Shown here in pieces: positions 43,077 through 47,135 of a DNA stretch of 47,135 nucleotides. The notes below the pieces were generated by a model, which worked only from the letters and a program-made list of their open reading frames with translations, had not been told where the DNA came from and did not search any database. The number at the start of each line of letters is the position of its first letter. Positions within the stretch are counted from its first letter, which is position 1. Source of the stretch: Archaeoglobi archaeon (lineage in GTDB: Archaea > Halobacteriota > Archaeoglobi > Archaeoglobales > Archaeoglobaceae); NCBI GenBank assembly GCA_029259335.1, contig JAPDIY010000031.1, forward strand, positions 1 through 47,135. Direction: 5' to 3'. A program made the position numbers and the translations under genes.

Positions 43077-45251
43077 CTAGTATATCATTGCCAACGCTCG
43101 ATACTCTCCACTTCCAGAGTGCGAACGAACCATGTAGTAAAGCGTTCCAGAGTTTGTAGCAGGACCAGCAATCTCTTGGGCCCAGGCGGAGTATCCACGT
43201 GCATCGTAACTGCTTGTTGTTGGCGGCGAGTTCCACTTGATATATAAATCGAAATCGCTGCCATCCGGTCCAGAATTAAAAGCATAACCGATACCGATAC
43301 CGATAATGGAGTAAGTGCCTGAGTCTCCAGTTCCAGAAAGATGGTCACCATTCCTACCACTACTGACACTTGGCTTTCCAGAAAGTGTCCAACACTTCCA
43401 GTATCCACTTCCAGTATACGAGCGAACCATTACGTAGAGCACTCCAGAACCCTCAACGGTGAAGTACTCTAGGGATGTTGCAGAGTATCCACGTACGTCG
43501 TAGTCAGTGGTTGTAGGTGGTGACCCCCATTTGGCATACAAATCGAAGTCCGCATTTTCGTTGCCTGCCATGACAATTGTGACATGGGATTTAGCTGGAA
43601 TATTAATAGAGAACGTGTAGGTATTTCCTGAACTTGATAGATAACCCGATTTACTGGAAAGAATTCTTCCCAACGTTACTGCTGCATATGCATTCACCTT
43701 TCCGTAGCCGTAATATTTGTCCCAGCCACTTGAGCCAAGGTCAACTGCAGTGTTTCTCAGTATCTCACGAACTTTTTGGTTACTGAGCGACGGATTCTGT
43801 GACCAAACCAGAGCTACAACGCCTGAAACGTGAGGAACTGCCATAGAAACTCCAGACATAGTGTTATAGCCATTGTTAGGTACTGTTGATAGTATATTAA
43901 CTCCGGGAGCAACGAGTTCAACATGTGAACCATAGTTTGAGAACGGGGCTAGTTGATTGTCTGAATCTATTGCACCGACAGCAATGACTTCGTCATAAGC
44001 TGCAGGATACTTTTGCGCTTCTCGTCCTTCGTTTCCCACCGAAGCTACGAGTAAACTTCCTTTGGTATAATATGCATATCTGCACGCCTTCTTTACTGCA
44101 GGAGATGGTTCAATGAATGAACTGAAGCTCATACTTATGATTTTTGCACCATGATCAGCAGAATAGTTTACACCCTCCGCAATATCGTCCCATGTACCCA
44201 GTAATTCATTATTAAGTACTTTCACTGCAAGAATTTCTACCTGCGCAATTCCGGCAATACCTTTGTTGTTGTCCATAATCGCCCCTATTATCCCCGCCAC
44301 GTGTGTTCCATGTCCGTTATCGTCCATGGGATTGTTGTCGTCATTTACGAAATCGTATCCTTTAATCACGCGTCCTGCCAAGTCCTCGTGGTTGTAATCT
44401 ACTCCTGAATCTAAAACTGCCACTATAACGCTCGTGCTACCTTTCTGGTAGTCCCAAGCCTCTGGAGCATATATCCTTTTTGGACTCCATTGCTGACTCC
44501 ATTTTGGATCGTTTGGTGTGTAATCGGCGTAGAACCCCAACCCATTTGGCGTAACATCCATTACATATGGATTCGCTGAGACTTCTCTGATGAATTCTGA
44601 AATATTGTCTACTTCGAATGTTGCATACATTAGCACATTACTGACTCTTTTGATCTTTGCGTTGTATTTCTTTGCAAACTCCTCAAGTGATGGCGGCATC
44701 CTCCAGAATCCTACAATAACTTCATTAGAAATGTACTTTATTCCTTTTTTGTCGTAATCTTCTGGATATACCACCTTAGATTCTGGCTTATACTCTTCAC
44801 CAACTTTAACGAACATAAATCCGTCTTCAAATGCTTTTTCAACGATTGGATCCTTTGATACCTTCTCAATGAAATCTAAAGTAACCTTACTCGTCTTTCC
44901 TAGCTCCTTAATCGGATTCGTTTCAAAAGCAGCCATTTTTATATCTTCCTTCGCGAATATCAACTTCCCACCGTACTTTACTGCGAATTTCTCGAGTGAT
45001 AGTGGCATTTCCTTAAAGTAAACGATTACGATTTCTCTGAATTTGGGTATGAATTTTGGATCTGGTCTGTGTTCTTTAGGCTTGATCTCGTCGATTCCCG
45101 GCTTCTTCGGCTCCGGGGGATTTTTGTCTGGAGGTTCGTTGACTACAACGTCTGGCTTCTCTGGAACTTTGTCGAAGTTTACCATTGCAACAGCTACTCC
45201 GCCAAGTATTAATAACGCTGCCATCCCAAGACAGAGAAGCAAACGCTCCAT
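43077..45251 (-). CDS. Exported subtilisin-like serine protease with two C-terminal PPC-type domains
   Basis: The 724-residue protein has a signal or anchor helix (4-24) and a Pro-rich linker (28-70). Two related propeptide/inhibitor-like repeats follow near 70-150 and 173-240 (EIVIVYFKEMPLSLEKFA and EVIVGFWRMPPSLEEFA). The S8 catalytic domain has Asp281 (VLDSGVDYNHEDL), His314 (HGTHVAG), oxyanion Asn407 and Ser469. The usual GTS before Ser is GVS. Two PPC-like domains (each with SDFDLY or ADFDLY and YDARGYS or YDVRGYS) form the C-terminus. GGAGGTGGCAAC places the start at the ATG at 45251. It acts outside the cell or on its surface. Confidence 0.93.
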   Translation of the reverse strand: MERLLLCLGMAALLILGGVAVAMVNFDKVPEKPDVVVNEPPDKNPPEPKKPGIDEIKPKEHRPDPKFIPKFREIVIVYFKEMPLSLEKFAVKYGGKLIFAKEDIKMAAFETNPIKELGKTSKVTLDFIEKVSKDPIVEKAFEDGFMFVKVGEEYKPESKVVYPEDYDKKGIKYISNEVIVGFWRMPPSLEEFAKKYNAKIKRVSNVLMYATFEVDNISEFIREVSANPYVMDVTPNGLGFYADYTPNDPKWSQQWSPKRIYAPEAWDYQKGSTSVIVAVLDSGVDYNHEDLAGRVIKGYDFVNDDNNPMDDNGHGTHVAGIIGAIMDNNKGIAGIAQVEILAVKVLNNELLGTWDDIAEGVNYSADHGAKIISMSFSSFIEPSPAVKKACRYAYYTKGSLLVASVGNEGREAQKYPAAYDEVIAVGAIDSDNQLAPFSNYGSHVELVAPGVNILSTVPNNGYNTMSGVSMAVPHVSGVVALVWSQNPSLSNQKVREILRNTAVDLGSSGWDKYYGYGKVNAYAAVTLGRILSSKSGYLSSSGNTYTFSINIPAKSHVTIVMAGNENADFDLYAKWGSPPTTTDYDVRGYSATSLEYFTVEGSGVLYVMVRSYTGSGYWKCWTLSGKPSVSSGRNGDHLSGTGDSGTYSIIGIGIGYAFNSGPDGSDFDLYIKWNSPPTTSSYDARGYSAWAQEIAGPATNSGTLYYMVRSHSGSGEYRALAMIY

Positions 45252-45464
45252 GTTGCCACCTCCATTTTCACTTACTAGCCTAAAGTCCACTTTACTTAAG
45301 AACTCCGACTGTTTCAACCCAGATTGAAGTAATCGAAAGGTTTATCTGGGATCTTGGTTTACTAACTTCGATTACGAAAGGTGCCTCCAAAAAATGAACT
45401 TTAATATCGTTCCATTTAGATGCAGTAAGTGATCAAGGGCAAAGTCTTGTTGAGAAATTTCTTT
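45252..45464. other. Upstream region of the protease gene
   Basis: This region holds the ribosome binding site (45255-45262), a leftward TATA candidate (GTTCTTAAGTAAAG, near 45289-45302) and two interleaved inverted repeats at 45318-45375. No intact ORF is visible. Confidence 0.4.
45318..45375. promoter_or_regulatory. Two interleaved inverted repeats upstream of the protease
   Basis: CCCAGAT (45318-45324) pairs perfectly with ATCTGGG (45344-45350). GTAATCGAA (45329-45337) pairs perfectly with TTCGATTAC (45367-45375). The two dyads overlap in space, 65-125 bp before the protease ATG, which suggests regulator binding or a switching RNA structure. Confidence 0.4.
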
Positions 45465-45705
45465 TCAACAAATCTTCCCAAGCCATGCGATACCCTCAAA
45501 AATTCTACTACCTCCTGTAAGCAAATTAGCTTTTTTCAATTCGACGATCTCATAGGAGTGTATGGGCCCCTCTTCGCAAATTTGCGGAGAGTCTGCCACT
45601 TCCGCACGTAGATTTAATACAACATAAACAGCTTGCAGAACAGATTCCAGTTCCTTATCTTTGTTTCTCTCAAAGACTTAAGTTCATTTACAATTTTCTT
45701 TACAT
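45465..45705 (-). pseudogene. Decayed short gene of unknown function
   Basis: The minus strand reads YVKKIVNELKSLRE from near 45705, then shifts frame by one base and continues with NKDKELESVLQAVYVVLN and SPQICEEGPIHSYEIVELKK to a stop at 45465. Joined, the pieces make about 80 residues that look like a real protein. One frameshift and a damaged start (ATG directly followed by TAA) explain why no ORF is open. A TATA-like TATAAATTAAATTTA lies just upstream. I do not recognise the family. Confidence 0.5.
45570..45591. repeat. 22-bp near-perfect palindrome
   Basis: CGCAAATTTGCG (45575-45586) is a perfect 12-bp palindrome; the flanks extend it to 11-bp arms with one T-G pair (45570-45591). It lies inside the decayed gene at 45465-45705, so it may be chance or a former operator. 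Confidence 0.35.
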
Positions 45706-45891
45706 AAATAAATTTAATTTATAATTTATTGCAATATAGACATGTCCAATTTATCCAATTTACACCAACTAATGTTACACAACAATTTGGGTACTTTCCT
45801 CCTTTCCTTGAGGAAATATGTAAGAGTGTCAGATAACTATACTTTCTCAACATTTATCTCCAGCTCTGACGCTCTCAAATAAAAATAATTA
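45706..45891. other. A/T-rich intergenic stretch
   Basis: The sequence between the decayed gene and the secreted-protein gene is very A/T-rich. It contains a short hairpin TTTCCT-TG-AGGAAA (45803-45816) and, next to the secreted gene's stop, a T-rich tract on the minus strand (TTATTTTTATTTG) that may end its transcript. I see no gene. Confidence 0.4.
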
Positions 45892-47112
45892 TTAACTACC
45901 GTAAAATTCAACCTCATAAGTCATTGGGTCATTGTTCCTATACCACCAGTAGTACCAGTCGTAACTCTTCCCGCTGACATCCACAGCTCTCTCGTAGGGT
46001 GTGGAATAGCGATCATCTCCAGCTTTGTACGGACTGACAGATATTCCAACAGACACTGGACCGATGTCCAGTCCAATATATGTGCTCAGGCTTAATTTTT
46101 CGTTGGATTGATATGGCTCTTCGAAGTTTAAGTTTCTCGTCCCTTTGAGCGGTCCCGCCGCATAATACGGCGGTGATGTGGGCGGATAATAATTCCCAAC
46201 TATTTGGGGTGTCGACAACCCCCTTATTGCTGTTGGATAGAAGAACTCGTACTTCCAGTAGATTTCAAAGTCATCATCCCAGTAAGCGTACCTTTCGTAT
46301 CTATACTCAACATCCCCCCACACAATAGCTCTCTGTCCATTCGAAATAAAATCGCTCAATTCGCCGGTTTGAGAAATCGTCTTCTTTTTTCCACTAGAGT
46401 ACCACATGGATTGTGGGCAGGCAGAATCGGGGTCGGAGGAGAGGCAGAAGCTACCCCAACTTTCAATGTACATAACCGACGGCGGTTCTTCTCTCACTCC
46501 AAAAGCCACTTTCAGGCCGGGGATGCTGTTGAGATACGTGAGTTTTGTATCTACAACACACACGTCGGGATTGCTGTGGATATAACATTCTGAACTCCTG
46601 CTCTGAGTCTCAATGAACTTGGAAAAACCATCAGGCTCATTAAACTCGCCTCTACCCATGAACTCGGCCTTCACCACGACATCAGTAATCGGTTTAACAA
46701 TGTCAGTCTGCAAAATTCTGTTGAATCCACCCTCTTTGGATATAACAACAACCGCGTATTCTGGAGAGTCGTAGAGCGGTCTTTTCTCCCCACCCTCCTC
46801 TCTAACCCCTACTTGCATCAGATTTATGACATCCTTAACCACGACAGCTTCGCCACAGCTTACCTTCCCCCTGTAAACAACATCGCTCTGATTCCACTTC
46901 TCTGTGGGGTTGTATGGGGTTGGAAAGCGATGAACAGCTATGAAACAGACATCATCAGTTTTTGGAGTTTCAATATTTAGCCTCACTATTCCTTTTGGCT
47001 TTCCTTCGAGCCACGAGTTGAAGATTATGCTGATCTCATCGTTTGCAGCCATCGCTGTTGCAACTCCTGAAACTACCAACAGCAGCAAAACGACTCCAGT
47101 CTTTACTTTCAT
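45892..47112 (-). CDS. Secreted six-cysteine protein of unknown function (full-length paralogue)
   Basis: The 406-residue protein starts at the ATG at 47112 behind GGGGTGATGGT. A signal peptide (VVLLLLVVSGVATAMA) directs export. It is the full-length counterpart of the gene at 1-1134, with most residues identical by eye, including six cysteines (VCF, SCGEA, ECYI, DVCV, FCLS, ACPQ). The N-terminal two-thirds looks like beta-rich domains (YAVVVISKEGGFNRI, SVMYIESWGSF, IVWGDVEYRYERYAYWDDD). The C-terminal part is rich in Tyr, Trp and Pro (NYYPPTSPPYYAAGP) and ends MTYEVEFYGS. I recognise no family. It follows the protease region and is one of two exported products there. Confidence 0.85.
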   Translation of the reverse strand: MKVKTGVVLLLLVVSGVATAMAANDEISIIFNSWLEGKPKGIVRLNIETPKTDDVCFIAVHRFPTPYNPTEKWNQSDVVYRGKVSCGEAVVVKDVINLMQVGVREEGGEKRPLYDSPEYAVVVISKEGGFNRILQTDIVKPITDVVVKAEFMGRGEFNEPDGFSKFIETQSRSSECYIHSNPDVCVVDTKLTYLNSIPGLKVAFGVREEPPSVMYIESWGSFCLSSDPDSACPQSMWYSSGKKKTISQTGELSDFISNGQRAIVWGDVEYRYERYAYWDDDFEIYWKYEFFYPTAIRGLSTPQIVGNYYPPTSPPYYAAGPLKGTRNLNFEEPYQSNEKLSLSTYIGLDIGPVSVGISVSPYKAGDDRYSTPYERAVDVSGKSYDWYYWWYRNNDPMTYEVEFYGS

Positions 47113-47135
47113 ACCATCACCCCTTTCTCCCCAGT

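Noticed and set aside
1-47135. CRISPR arrays, rRNA genes, intact insertion sequences or prophage genes
   Set aside because: I saw no spaced repeats, conserved rRNA segments, intact transposase or phage genes.

Overview
The window is archaeal. It carries RNA polymerase subunit RpoL, the exosome protein Csl4, release factor aRF1 (NIKS and GGQ motifs), a class I lysyl-tRNA synthetase, CetZ, an archaeal RecJ-like DHH nuclease with DnaJ zinc fingers, and many archaeal families (DUF116, DUF2070, DUF2551, NrpR, FilR1-type regulators). Acyl-CoA chemistry (glutaryl-CoA dehydrogenase type enzyme, family III CoA transferase, thiolase), UbiX/UbiD, CcmA/CcmB, and a Csl4 that closely resembles the Archaeoglobus fulgidus protein as I remember it, point to Archaeoglobales, probably Archaeoglobus. 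Most transcription units begin with an A/T-rich TATA box about 25-30 nt before the start codon (leaderless or nearly so). Internal genes carry GGAGGTGAT-type ribosome binding sites.

Layout. 1-2040: a secreted six-cysteine protein cut by the window edge, and a FilR1-type regulator. 2080-5072: HD-domain protein and DMT transporter (+), converging on a sodium:solute symporter with a 38-residue membrane partner (-). 5144-9879 (-): lysS, radical SAM, DUF2551, uppS, prf1. 10012-13050 (+): cetZ-ubiX, then a thiolase. 13213-17372 (-): CBS/hibernation-like protein, and ubiD-DUF2070. 17491-18981 (+): orphan sensor kinase. 18984-20930 (-): DUF116, METTL5-like methylase, csl4, rpoL. 21001-28674 (-): RecJ-like nuclease with cbiB, response regulator, pyrC with a CinA-like gene, argG, two hypothetical genes and a gene relic. 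28753-29571 (-): DMT transporter.

29660-39817 (+) is a long catabolic/nutrient region. It holds a polar amino-acid binding protein and permease (no ATPase gene), an NrpR-type regulator, a glutaryl-CoA dehydrogenase type enzyme, a type III CoA transferase, a complete Liv-type ABC importer, and a universal stress protein. Together these could import, CoA-activate and oxidise a dicarboxylic or related acid. 39925-42442 (+) is the overlapping set hisA-hisB-ccmA-ccmB.

42437-47135 is different in character: A/T-rich, with two decayed genes around an exported subtilisin-like protease, then a full-length paralogue of the secreted six-cysteine protein from the left edge. No rRNA, tRNA, CRISPR array or intact insertion sequence was seen.
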